Source of the DNA: JBFMAI01 sp040755725
Lineage (GTDB): Bacteria > Planctomycetota > Phycisphaerae > UBA1845 > Fen-1342
NCBI GenBank assembly: GCA_040755725.1
Contig: JBFMAI010000002.1
Coordinates: forward strand, 1-39,627
Length of the DNA stretch: 39,627 bases
Reading direction: 5' to 3'
Shown here piece after piece: positions 8,350 through 16,819 of this stretch; the stretch's first letter is position 1, and each line of letters starts with the position of its first letter. Below the pieces are notes generated by a model, which was not told where the DNA came from, ran no database searches, and saw only the letters and a program-made list of their open reading frames with translations. Both the position numbers and the translations under genes were made by a program.

Positions 8350-9482
8350 GCCTTGGCCGACGTGGGCGCGTTATCAAGTTTCGGCGCTGCGCTGGGCCGG
8401 GGCGCCGGCCGGCCCAGCGCCCTCCGAAAGACGCCCAGCCCTTCGGCGCGCAGCCGGAATACACGCCGGTGCAGCGGCTCGATCACGCGCGTGGCGGCAA
8501 ACCAGAGCCGGCGGCGCAGCGAGGCGGCCGCGCCCTGCGCCTGCCAGCGCTCGAAGGCCGCGCGGACCGGACCGTCCAGTACCGCGATCCACTGCCGGGC
8601 GACAGCCTCCTCGTCGTGCGCGGGCGCCTTGGCCCGGCCCGCGGCGATGACCGCCCGGTACAGCTCCGGCTGCGCCGTCAGCCGGCGGACCGTATCGATC
8701 GCCTCGTCCGGCGTCCCGACTTCGAAGTAGTCGACACCCGGCACGCCCCAGTACCGGTACGCCGGCTCTTGGCCGAGTAGCGCCGGGCAGCCGGTCAGCC
8801 AAGCCTGGGCGAGCTTCGTCGCCGGCTTGGTCGCGAGCAAGTACGGTCGCAGATCGCGCACCGCCAGGCACAGGTCCACGTCGTGGTAGTCGTGCCACTG
8901 CTCCGGCTGCTCGCGCAGGACGAACTCCACCCCGAGCCGGCGGAGATCGGCGGTAAAAGACGGTTCGCGGAACGCCCGGGCCAGGTTGCCCGGGTAGCTG
9001 AAGTAGGCGATCCGCTCGATCCGCGCGCCGCGGGCCGGGTCGCGCGGCCGCAGGCCGGGCTGCGGCCAGTGGTCGAGCAGGGCCGCGTTGCGCCGTCGCA
9101 GCATCGCCGGGCTCTGCACTTGGTGGAAATCGCCCCACAGCAGGTCGCGCCGGTCCGCGTCGGCCACGACGATGAACGCCTGCGCGGCGCCCGGGTAGCG
9201 CAGCAGTTGTTCGCTCGTGCAGACGTTGATCTGCCCCGGCACGAGCCGGTCCGTGATCCGCACGGCGCACCCCCGGGCCCGCAGCCGCAGGTACGTCGAC
9301 ACGATCCACGTGTTCTCGATCAGGTGCAGCCGCGCGACCGGCACGGCCCCGAGGTCGAGCAGGCTGTCCGGTTGCACGAGCTCTGGCCAGCGGCGGCGCA
9401 GATCATGTGCGACGAAATAGATGAGGCGTGTAAGCTCGTTTGACGGCATCGGTGGCCCAGCCGCGCGTTCAACCTTGGCCAT
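8346..9482 (-). CDS. Uncharacterised protein, possible GT-B-type glycosyltransferase
   Basis: 378 residues from the ATG at 9482 (MAKVERAAG). The frame is open further upstream, but that would overlap the methyltransferase gene heavily, and another candidate start is MPSNELTRL. The sequence has an N-terminal Rossmann-like half with FIVVADADRRDLLWGDFHQ, then FSYPGNLARAF. A segment AKPATKLAQAWLTGCPALL plus EVGTPDEAIDTVRRL resembles the sugar-nucleotide end of GT1/GT4 enzymes. No complete family signature is visible, so glycosyltransferase function is inferred partly from position between a methyltransferase and a GT4. It overlaps the previous gene by 14 bp and the next by 4 bp. Confidence 0.6.
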   Translation of the reverse strand: MAKVERAAGPPMPSNELTRLIYFVAHDLRRRWPELVQPDSLLDLGAVPVARLHLIENTWIVSTYLRLRARGCAVRITDRLVPGQINVCTSEQLLRYPGAAQAFIVVADADRRDLLWGDFHQVQSPAMLRRRNAALLDHWPQPGLRPRDPARGARIERIAYFSYPGNLARAFREPSFTADLRRLGVEFVLREQPEQWHDYHDVDLCLAVRDLRPYLLATKPATKLAQAWLTGCPALLGQEPAYRYWGVPGVDYFEVGTPDEAIDTVRRLTAQPELYRAVIAAGRAKAPAHDEEAVARQWIAVLDGPVRAAFERWQAQGAAASLRRRLWFAATRVIEPLHRRVFRLRAEGLGVFRRALGRPAPRPSAAPKLDNAPTSAKA

Positions 9483-10191
9483 CTTCGCGTCCTGTCGCAG
9501 AAGGCGGGGTCTTGCGTGCCAACGCCCAGACCTGCACCGGAAAGTCACGTTCGTTGCGCCGTGAGTGCCGCCAGGGCTGATAGATCTGCCAGCGCCTCAG
9601 ATTAGCCATCACACAGGCACGGTTGCCCCACGATCCGGACTGGATCGCGAGCAGGTCCCAGCCCGCTTCCGCGAGCAGGTACCGCAAGCCCGTTTCCGTC
9701 CAGCGCGAGCAGTCATACGGGCACTCGTGCCGCTTGATCAGAAAGGGGACGGTGACGAGGAAGTGACCACCTGGACGGAGCATCTGATACACGTGCCGGG
9801 CGGCGCGGTACGGCCACAGCAGGTGCTCGAACACCTGTTCCGCGATGATCAGGTCAAACTGCTCGGCCAGCGTGGCGGCGCAGATGTCGAAGTCCGGGTA
9901 GTGCACGCTCCGGTGCGAGCGAAACCGCAGTAGCTGCCGCCAGCGGTCGCCGGAAATCTCAAGAACATCGCGTGTCTCTGGGGCCAGCGCCGCCACCAGC
10001 AGCCGCGTGCTCTCGTTCATGACGATGCGTTGCCATTGATCCATCTCCCCGCCCGTGCCCAGGATGGATCGTACGACCCGGACCAGCGCGGCGCCGCCCG
10101 GCCACGCCTGCATTCGGCGCGCAATGCGGGACCGTAGCGGCAGCATCGGGTAATCCGGTCGGGCGACAGCAACAGCGTTGCGTTCAGCCAT
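9469..10191 (-). CDS. Class I SAM-dependent methyltransferase
   Basis: 240 residues. It resembles Methyltransf_11-type enzymes. VLEISGDRWRQL stands where the glycine-rich SAM loop normally is, with only one glycine kept. FDLIIAEQVFEHLLWPY and LRPGGHFLVTVPFLIKRH are the usual post-motif strands, followed by DCSRWTETGLRYLL, common in sugar or polysaccharide-cluster methyltransferases. It overlaps the upstream GT4 gene by 8 bp and the downstream gene by 14 bp, so it is in the same transcript. It probably methylates a sugar or a glycan end. The substrate is unknown. Confidence 0.8.
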   Translation of the reverse strand: MAERNAVAVARPDYPMLPLRSRIARRMQAWPGGAALVRVVRSILGTGGEMDQWQRIVMNESTRLLVAALAPETRDVLEISGDRWRQLLRFRSHRSVHYPDFDICAATLAEQFDLIIAEQVFEHLLWPYRAARHVYQMLRPGGHFLVTVPFLIKRHECPYDCSRWTETGLRYLLAEAGWDLLAIQSGSWGNRACVMANLRRWQIYQPWRHSRRNERDFPVQVWALARKTPPSATGREDGQG

Positions 10192-11485
10192 GGACGGTTC
10201 CGGGCGGGCTGCGCCGGTGCCAGGACGCCGCGGACGCGCGTACGCCGAGTGCTTGATGCACGTCGGCGATCCGGCGCGCCTTGCGCGCCCATGTGAATTC
10301 CGCGGCTACCCGCGCCGCGCACGCCCGCGACATCGCGTCCAGCCGCTCCGGCCCGGCCAGCAGGTCCTCCAGCGCGCTGCGCAGCGCGCTCACGCGCGCC
10401 GCCCGGTCCCCGACCGGCAGCGCCACGCCCGTGTCCGGCGTGATCAGCTCCGCCGGCCCGCCGCGGTCGAGCACGACCGCCGGCAGGCCGCATGCCATCG
10501 CCTCCAGCACCACGCCCCCGCCGAACTCCCGCAGGCTGGGGAACGCGAACACCGACGCCGCCCGGAAGTGCTCCACGACGTCCGCCTGCGGCAGCCGCCC
10601 GGTGAAGCACACGTGCCGCGCGATCCCGAGCCGCGCCGTCTGCGCGTGCAGCGCCGGGCGCTGCGGCCCGTCGCCGACGATGAACAGCTCAGCCGTGCTC
10701 CGCAGCCGCGGGCTGCTCGCGAACGCGTCCAGCACGACGTCCGCCCCCTTGTACGGCACCAGCCGCCCGGCGAACAGGATCCGCGGCGGGTGGATGCGGC
10801 CCGGCGGCCTGCGTCCCGCCGCGCTGAAGCGCTCCGGGTCGATCCCGTTCTCCGGCAGGTACACGGCCTTCCGCCGGATGGCCGGCGGCAGCGCGGACAG
10901 CGTATACCGCGACCCGCACAGCACCGCGGCGGCGCGCTGGTAAGTCTGCCGCACATACGGCAGCACACGGTAGGCTTCGCGGAAGTAGCTGAGGAACTCC
11001 AGCTCGGCCAGGCGCGTGCGCGTCGCGCCCCGCGGCCAGGGCAGCCCGCCGTTGAGCGGACCGAGGATGAAAGGGACCTCCGTCCACGATGCCAGCGGGC
11101 TGGCATAGGTCGGGCTCAGCGGGGTGACCCGGTGCACGAGGTCGTATTCTCCCGCCTTCAGCGCCCGCCCGAACCGCCGCCAGACCAGGTGCTCAAAGTA
11201 CAGGTACGGCCCCCACATGAGGGCCTGCTTCGTCGTCCAGCCCAGCCCCCGCCCCAGCGTGAGCAGCTCGGCCAGCCGGTACGCCGGCGCGGCCAGCCGG
11301 TCGGAGTCGACGAACGCCACCTTTTCCGGCGGCGCCGGATGCCGCAACAGCGCCGCCTGGTTGCGCACGTGCGTGACTAGCGTGATGTCGGCCACGTCGC
11401 GCAGCGCGTTGAAAAAGTTGAACCCGACCAGCGGCACGGAGGGCCATTCGGGGTTACACGCCTCGGCGATCAGCAGTACCCGCAT
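10184..11485 (-). CDS. Family 4 glycosyltransferase
   Basis: 433 residues from ATG 11485. The open frame extends 54 codons further upstream, but MRVLLIAEACNPEWPSVPLV is the natural GT4 N-terminus and a GAAGG lies about 13 bases upstream. The donor domain has ILFAGRLVPYKGADVVLDAF, FIVGDGPQRPAL and EFGGGVVLEAMACGLP (E-x7-E). It is a retaining GT-B enzyme of the EPS pathway; sugar and linkage are unknown. A homologous N-terminus, truncated after about 30 codons, sits at 12481-12600, beyond the intervening FkbM gene. The 109 bp upstream (11486-11594) contain no other gene. Confidence 0.87.
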   Translation of the reverse strand: MRVLLIAEACNPEWPSVPLVGFNFFNALRDVADITLVTHVRNQAALLRHPAPPEKVAFVDSDRLAAPAYRLAELLTLGRGLGWTTKQALMWGPYLYFEHLVWRRFGRALKAGEYDLVHRVTPLSPTYASPLASWTEVPFILGPLNGGLPWPRGATRTRLAELEFLSYFREAYRVLPYVRQTYQRAAAVLCGSRYTLSALPPAIRRKAVYLPENGIDPERFSAAGRRPPGRIHPPRILFAGRLVPYKGADVVLDAFASSPRLRSTAELFIVGDGPQRPALHAQTARLGIARHVCFTGRLPQADVVEHFRAASVFAFPSLREFGGGVVLEAMACGLPAVVLDRGGPAELITPDTGVALPVGDRAARVSALRSALEDLLAGPERLDAMSRACAARVAAEFTWARKARRIADVHQALGVRASAASWHRRSPPGTVHG

Positions 11486-11594
11486 CACGCATGCGCCTTC
11501 GTTGTTCTGAGCGTTCCCATAGTGAACAGCGCGCCGCGCTCGTGTTGCCCAGGCGTTGCCCGTAGAGCGGACCAGATTGGTCGGGATGAGGTAC

Positions 11595-12476
11595 TCAGGA
11601 TAGCCCGAAGCGCGGCATTTCCTTATGGTAGACCGCCACATAGTCACTCACCCGCGTCGGCACTGCGCACGCGAACGCGCGGCGAAGTTCGTACCGGGTA
11701 AGGTGTGTGACTATCGCGAAGATCTCGTAGCCTGTGGACGACAGCGCGTGCGCAACGGGGGAACCCGCCTCGAGCGTCGCATGATGTTCGAACACGACCG
11801 CGCGCGGTCGATGCGATACCAGAACGTCATGCAGTGCGGGAACTACGCGAATCTCGTGTCCCTCGACATCGACCTTGATCAGGTTTACACGAGTCGTGGA
11901 CGTGGCCTCCAGGCAACGGGTCGGCGTGTACGTTTCGACGCAGAGTACGCACTCTCCGTTGCCAGCGGTCTCCTCGAGGTGGCTCCCACCTAGATTTCGC
12001 GCATTCACCACAAGGTGAGCAATACCCGGCGAGTCCGAGACGGCCACCTGCAGCGCAACGCCACGGCCGGGAAACCGGGCGAGGTTGGACTCGAGCAGAG
12101 CGTAGCATGCGGGCAGCGGCTCGATCGCTACAACGCGCGAATCCGGCACGCGTGCCAGAAAGCAGCAACTGACATAGCCAATGTTGGCCCCGATATCGAG
12201 CAGCGTATCTCCCACCTGCGCGAAGCGACAGAGCACCTCGACAACGGTGCGATCGAACTGCCCGGTCAGGAGGATATGACGCCCGATCAGGTCGTTCGGA
12301 TAGACATCGATTCGGAATCCCTCAAGCGCCGTCGTCGTGAGCGGCTCCGAACCCAGGTCCAGCTTACCCAGCCACGTGCGGGTCAGTATGCGGCCGTGCC
12401 CACGGCGGAAAGGATAAACCCGTGTGAAGAACTGGCGCGCGATCAATGCCTGCCACGATCTCATCCCGGTCTCCAT
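11595..12476 (-). CDS. FkbM-family methyltransferase
   Basis: 293 residues from ATG 12476. The internal ATG at 12464 has GGAG at a better distance and may be the real start. The SAM loop LLDIGANIG (92-100), VVAIEP (115-120) and KVDVEGHE (201-208) are complete for the family. It is only distantly similar to the FkbM protein at 5036-5959, so it is not a recent duplicate. It lies directly downstream of a truncated GT4 remnant, suggesting it came with a rearrangement that removed that GT4. Its likely role is O-methylation of a repeat-unit sugar. Confidence 0.87.
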   Translation of the reverse strand: METGMRSWQALIARQFFTRVYPFRRGHGRILTRTWLGKLDLGSEPLTTTALEGFRIDVYPNDLIGRHILLTGQFDRTVVEVLCRFAQVGDTLLDIGANIGYVSCCFLARVPDSRVVAIEPLPACYALLESNLARFPGRGVALQVAVSDSPGIAHLVVNARNLGGSHLEETAGNGECVLCVETYTPTRCLEATSTTRVNLIKVDVEGHEIRVVPALHDVLVSHRPRAVVFEHHATLEAGSPVAHALSSTGYEIFAIVTHLTRYELRRAFACAVPTRVSDYVAVYHKEMPRFGLS

Positions 12477-12480
12477 TACG

Positions 12481-12600
12481 GGAGCATGGAATCATGCGCG
12501 CGACCCAGCAGCCCACGATTGGCAGCGGGGGCCAGTCCGGATTGCAGGCCTCGGCGATGAGCAGGACGCGCGGACGACTGTCTGCTTGTGAAGCGTTCAC
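12481..12600 (-). pseudogene. Remnant of a GT4 gene (N-terminus only)
   Basis: A frame starting GTG at 12600 encodes VNASQADSRPRVLLIAEAC and then NPDWPPLPIVG. This matches the first residues of the GT4 at 10184-11485 (RVLLIAEACNPEWPSVPLVG). After IVG (about 12510) the similarity ends, and the frame runs into unrelated sequence overlapping the FkbM gene start. By eye about three quarters of the bases match, so it is an older homologue rather than a fresh copy. The remaining 350-400 codons are gone. Confidence 0.65.
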
Positions 12601-12663
12601 CACGAGCGGGCCGGATCGGTAGCCGCGCCAGCGCCGAAACGGCGGGCGGCTGGACAAGAGCGG

Positions 12664-13680
12664 TCAGCGTGACGGACCACGGTGGCAATGCGAAACCAAG
12701 CCGGCGGGCAGCGGCGGGGGGTGACGCGTCCGAAGCTGTTCGTCGTACAATTGCGTCACGCGGCGCTTGCCGCGCAGCAGGGCGGCGCGTTCGTAGCGGC
12801 GTAGAAAGCGGCGGAACGCCGGGTCGGCGTAGCGCGGCGCGCCGCTCAGCAGCGCCCGCACGTACCCCGTGAGGATGCCCAGCCCGCCGAGCACGTACGG
12901 CCGCTCGGCCATGCGGTACAGCGCCACAGCCAGCACGTAGTACCAGGCCGAGCCCATGAACCACTTGCCGCGTCCCCACCGCTGGCGGCCGCGCCAAAGG
13001 CCTCCCACGCTGGAGCCCATCGGGCGCAGGTGTACGATCCGCAGCTCCGGATCGTCGACGGAACGGGCCATCCAGCCGGTCATGCGGCAGCGATGCCCGT
13101 CGATGCCATCCCAGCAACCGCCCGGCACAAAGCCGCCGATGTCGCGGAAGCAGGCCACGCGGTAGAACTTGGCCGCGCCGATCGCGTTCTCATCCCCCAT
13201 CCGCTCGGGCACCAGCCGCCCATCCGGCCGGCGGAGCCAGACCTTGCCGGAGAAGTTACCGAGGCGCGGCTCACGCTCCATCTGGGCGAGCACGCGGGCG
13301 AAGTAGCCCGGTGGCAGCTCCAGGTCGCCGTCCAGTTTGCACACGTACTCGAACGCGTCCGCGTCGCACAGCGCCAGCCCCTCGTGGAACGCCTCGACCA
13401 CGCCCCCGCCGACCCGCCGCTCGCCGCGCCGGGGCCGCCGGTGCAGGCGGATCCAGGCGTGCGTCGCGGCCGCCCGCGCCGCGATCGCCGGCGTCTCGTC
13501 CGTCGAGCCGTCGTCCACGATCAGCCACAGCGTCGGCCGGACAGTCTGGGCGACGACCGAGTCGATCGTGCGCTTGAGGAACGCTGCCTCGTCCCGCACG
13601 GGCGAGATCACCAAGAAGCGGCGCCGCAGGTCCACTGGTGCGTTGTCTGTTCGAGCCACGGTCGCCAGGACAGCCGACAA
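12664..13680 (-). CDS. Family 2 glycosyltransferase
   Basis: 338 residues with a GT-A fold. FLVISPVRDEAAFLKRTIDS opens the nucleotide-binding domain, LIVDDGSTDETP follows, and KLDGDLELPPGYF holds the DxD metal-binding motif. A C-terminal hydrophobic stretch (WYYVLAVALYRM) suggests membrane association. The annotated start is TTG at 13680 without an obvious ribosome-binding site; in-frame GTG codons at 13659 and 13635 are alternatives. It is separated from the GT fusion gene by 149 bp with no gene, and only 63 bp from the GT4 remnant downstream. It adds one sugar to the EPS repeat unit; donor unknown. Confidence 0.83.
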   Translation of the reverse strand: MSAVLATVARTDNAPVDLRRRFLVISPVRDEAAFLKRTIDSVVAQTVRPTLWLIVDDGSTDETPAIAARAAATHAWIRLHRRPRRGERRVGGGVVEAFHEGLALCDADAFEYVCKLDGDLELPPGYFARVLAQMEREPRLGNFSGKVWLRRPDGRLVPERMGDENAIGAAKFYRVACFRDIGGFVPGGCWDGIDGHRCRMTGWMARSVDDPELRIVHLRPMGSSVGGLWRGRQRWGRGKWFMGSAWYYVLAVALYRMAERPYVLGGLGILTGYVRALLSGAPRYADPAFRRFLRRYERAALLRGKRRVTQLYDEQLRTRHPPPLPAGLVSHCHRGPSR

Positions 13681-13829
13681 GTTACAAGCGCACCGCGGTC
13701 AGCGAGGGTGGCAACCTGGGTTTGGCCGGCAGCGCTCGCCCAAGACAGCGCGCTGCAGCGTGTTTCCGGAAGAGTGCCGCCGCTCCCACGGGCAAGCCGT
13801 CGTATCGGCATTGCCTCAGTGCGGAGGAC

Positions 13830-16214
13830 TCAGCGCGCGACCGCCCGCCCGGGCCACCCGGAGAGTTCCGGAGCAGTGCCCGGCTGACTCGTCGCGCTGT
13901 GCCGCTGGAACGCATCGCAGAGCCGCGTGATGTTCACCTCGCGTTCAAACTCCGCTCGCACCCACTCGCGACCGCGGGTGCCGAGCGATTGCAGCAGCGT
14001 GCGGTCGTCGTAAAGGCGGCGCAGCTCGGCCGCGACGGCGGCGAAATCGCCGGGCGGCGTGAGCAGGCCGGTGTCGTCGTGGCGGACGAGTTCGCGGATT
14101 GCCGGCAGGTCGCCGGTGAGCACCGGGATGCCCGCGGCCAGCGCCTCCATGAGTACGACCGGAATGCTGTCGCGGTCGCCGGAATCATCGACACGGCAAG
14201 GCAGCACGAACACATCGGCGGCGCGGATCGCGGCCTGCACGGCGGCGTGCGGTTGCGGACCGTCAAACAGCACATGGGCCTGAATCTGCAGCTCCGCCGC
14301 CAGACGGCGCAGCGCCGCTTCTTCCGGCCCGCCGCCGATGATGCGGCAGCTCAGCTCGCAACCCGCGGCGACAAGCTGCGCGACCGCGCGGAGCAGCACG
14401 TCGAAGCCCTTCTTCGGTACGAGGCGGCCGACGCCGAGGATGCGAAGCTGCGGCCGGGTGCCGGGTCTAACGGCTTCGGGTGGCACCGCCACGCCACAGC
14501 GGACGAGCGGCAGGCGCTCATCCGGCAACTCCGGCGCGCACTCCCGATAGAAAGCCCGGTGCCACTGGCTGATGCAGGCGACGAAGCGGGCGCGGCGCAA
14601 CTTCACCCCCAGCAAAGCCCGGCGCTGAAAGAGATCGTTCGCGTGCCCGGTGAAGCTGAACCCGATCCGCAGTTGGCGGGCCGCGATCAGAGCGAGGGTA
14701 GTCGGAACGTGCGCGAAGTGAGCGTGGATGTGCCGGACCCCAAGCGGTCGGATCCGATGGGCCAACGCCAAGGCGGCCAGGCTCTGCCAGCAGAGCTTGG
14801 GCCGGTCTACCAGGCGCAGGTCGCGCGCCGACAGCGCGGCCGCGAGCCCCCAGGCCAACGTGCCCAACGCGCGCGCCGGGTGGGCGTGGCACTCCGCCAG
14901 CATGTCCCGCACCAGCCGCACCGGTCCCGACCCGTACACGGGGATGACCGCGGCGGCGAGTCGCGCCAGGTCCGGTTCGGCAAAGTCCCGCGCCGGTGGT
15001 CGAACCGACGCCACGTGCACCTTCAGGCCGCGCGCCCGCAGGCGCCGGATCTCGTTGTAGACGAAGGTCTCGGACAGGGCGGGAACGACCGGGGCGAGGT
15101 AGAGGCAAGCGCTCGCGACCGAGCGGAGCTCTGCCGGCGCAGGCTCCGCAGACGGGGCGAGCGCCGGCGACGCGCCCTTATACTCGATGATTCCCGCCGG
15201 CCGCCGCCGGGCCGCGCAGCCCAGCCATTTCGCTGCCCCGGTCAGCTCGCCGAACTTGCTCAGCAGCGTGAAGAACGCGTAGATCGCCGCCCCGCGCGGC
15301 CGCTGCCCCGCCCGAACTTGGCGGCAGTATAGCCGGCCGAACTGCACCGCGTACAGCAGCCCCACCGCGGCGCTGACCAGCGGCAGCCGCACCACCGCCG
15401 CGGCGAGCGCCGCCGCGGGCAGCACCAGCCCCCAGAGCGCCAGCGACCCGAGCCGCCGCAGATGCACGCGGTCGCGCTGCGTCCAGCACGCGTCGGCCAG
15501 CCCATACCCCGAGCGCATCGCGCGGCGCCACCACTGGCCGAACGAGTGCATCGCCGCGTCGTGGCTCGCCATCGGTGCGTCGATCCGCACGATCTGCAGC
15601 CCGCAGCGGCGCAGCCGCCAGCACAGCTCCGGCTCTTCCCCGGCGACAAGCCGCGGGTCAAACAGCCCCGCCCGCCGCAGCGCGGCCACGCGCAGCAGCG
15701 CCACGCCCCCGCAGGCGGCGATCACGCCGACCGGGCGCGTCCACTCCAGGTCGCACAGCCAATTGTAGACCGAGAAGTCGGGGTCCTTCTCACGCAGATG
15801 CCCGACGACCACCGCCACCTCCGGGCGCGCGTCGAGCGTCTGCCCGCCGGCGGCCAGCCAGCCCGGGCGCAGCTCGCAGTCACCGTCGACGAACTGGACG
15901 AACTCGAGCTGCGGGTCGAGCGCCAGCAGGCGCTCAAGACCGGCGTTGCGGGCGCGGGCGGCGGTGAACGGGAGCGCGGCGTCGAGCTCCACCACCTCCA
16001 CCCCGAGGCCGCGGGCGAGCGCGACACTGCCGTCGGTCGAGCGGCTGTCCACGTAGACCACGTAACGCGCCTGGCCAACGACGGAACTGAGGCACCGGGC
16101 GAGGCGCTCGCCTTCGTTGCGGCCGATCACGACGATGCCCACCCGCGCGGCAGCGGCGTGCGCGACCGGCCTATTCGCGGGCGGGGATGCTGGTGGTGGG
16201 ACGACGAAGTCCAT
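13830..16214 (-). CDS. GT2-GT4 fusion glycosyltransferase
   Basis: 794 residues that join two complete glycosyltransferases. Residues about 25-340 are GT2: GIVVIGRNEGERLARCLSS, VYVDSRSTDGS, DGDCE as the DxD, GEEPELCWRLRRCG, then hydrophobic segments at about 255-300. A linker at about 345-370 leads to GT4 at about 375-775: LAPVVPALSETFVYNEI, HIHAHFAHVPTTLALIA, VGRLVPKKGFDVLLRAV and SIPVVLMEALAAGIPV. Each half has its family motifs, so both may be active, probably adding two successive sugars. The frame is continuous with no sign of an assembly slip. It is the first gene of its block; its upstream side faces the repeat-rich spacer shared with the divergent HU-like gene. Confidence 0.88.
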   Translation of the reverse strand: MDFVVPPPASPPANRPVAHAAAARVGIVVIGRNEGERLARCLSSVVGQARYVVYVDSRSTDGSVALARGLGVEVVELDAALPFTAARARNAGLERLLALDPQLEFVQFVDGDCELRPGWLAAGGQTLDARPEVAVVVGHLREKDPDFSVYNWLCDLEWTRPVGVIAACGGVALLRVAALRRAGLFDPRLVAGEEPELCWRLRRCGLQIVRIDAPMASHDAAMHSFGQWWRRAMRSGYGLADACWTQRDRVHLRRLGSLALWGLVLPAAALAAAVVRLPLVSAAVGLLYAVQFGRLYCRQVRAGQRPRGAAIYAFFTLLSKFGELTGAAKWLGCAARRRPAGIIEYKGASPALAPSAEPAPAELRSVASACLYLAPVVPALSETFVYNEIRRLRARGLKVHVASVRPPARDFAEPDLARLAAAVIPVYGSGPVRLVRDMLAECHAHPARALGTLAWGLAAALSARDLRLVDRPKLCWQSLAALALAHRIRPLGVRHIHAHFAHVPTTLALIAARQLRIGFSFTGHANDLFQRRALLGVKLRRARFVACISQWHRAFYRECAPELPDERLPLVRCGVAVPPEAVRPGTRPQLRILGVGRLVPKKGFDVLLRAVAQLVAAGCELSCRIIGGGPEEAALRRLAAELQIQAHVLFDGPQPHAAVQAAIRAADVFVLPCRVDDSGDRDSIPVVLMEALAAGIPVLTGDLPAIRELVRHDDTGLLTPPGDFAAVAAELRRLYDDRTLLQSLGTRGREWVRAEFEREVNITRLCDAFQRHSATSQPGTAPELSGWPGRAVAR

Positions 16215-16423
16215 TGGGGAGCAGCGCGGGCGCCGTCTGCCGGTGCCCAGGGTGCCGCGACCCGGAGTCTGGGGCGCCGGCGGCGGGACGGCCCCGTGGG
16301 GCAGCGCGGCGCAAACGGCCCCGGCCCCCGCGGCGCTCAGGCCGAGCAGGCCGGGCGCTCAGCCCCAGCAGGCTGGGGACGCAGCGCGAGTAGGCCAGGG
16401 AAGGGCGGACGGGGAGGAGTTCT

Positions 16424-16655
16424 GAATAGCGAATAGCGAATAGCGAGTTGAAGAGCGAATACAGCATAGAGAATACAGGACACCGAATAGCGAATAGCGA
16501 GTGAAGGCGGGGGTCAAGGGGACGAGGGGCCGAGGGATGAATAGCGAATAGCGAATAGCGAGTGGGGAACGGGGAGCAGACCAGGGATTCAGGGATCGAG
16601 GGATTAGGGGATTGAGGGGAAACCGCAGAGGCAACGGGGAACAGAGAAGGCGGCA
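16424..16655. repeat. Repeat mosaic: GAATAGC heptamers, GGGGAAC and GGGATTGA units
   Basis: GAATAGC occurs three times in tandem at 16424-16444 and again in short arrays near 16494 and 16539. The array near 16539 runs into GAGTGGGGAACGGGG, ACCAGGGATTCAGGGATCGA and GGGATTAGGGGATTGAGGGG. The stretch 16540-16645 matches 25863-25970 in order and orientation. The G runs are all on the plus strand. Confidence 0.85.
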
Positions 16656-16807
16656 CAAAAGCCTGACCCGAAGGCGACAGAGTTCGCGCGAGGGCGACAG
16701 AGTCCGCGACGCGGGCGCGGGTGGGACGCCGCGGGGCGGAACGTGTGTTATTCATCGGGGTGGCTGGGCGATGCCGTGTGTCGCCTGCCCGATGTTGACA
16801 CTTGCCC

Positions 16808-16814
16808 GGAGGAG
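16808..16814 (+). promoter_or_regulatory. Strong Shine-Dalgarno fixing the HU-like gene start
   Basis: GGAGGAG at 16808-16814 lies 5 bases ahead of GTG 16820. The in-frame TTG at 16802 has no such signal, so GTG 16820 is preferred. Confidence 0.8.
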
Positions 16815-16819
16815 TCGCC

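Larger units (their letters stand above)
16215..16819. other. Divergent intergenic region, probable promoters and repeats
   Basis: This 605-bp spacer separates two divergent genes, so promoters in both directions are expected. I cannot point to a convincing -35/-10 pair. The half next to the GT fusion gene (16215-16423) is plain GC-rich sequence. The rest is the repeat mosaic described at 16424-16655, followed by about 150 bp that includes GTGGGACGCCGCGGGGCGG near 16721. Open frames here are translations of repeats. Confidence 0.6.

Noticed and set aside
6532..8730. Plus-strand open frame of 732 codons
   Set aside because: Antisense to the GT2, GT4 and 8346-9482 genes; Arg/His/Pro-rich with no domain. 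It is a high-GC shadow.
13638..15332. Plus-strand open frame of 564 codons
   Set aside because: Antisense to the GT2-GT4 fusion with no recognisable domain.
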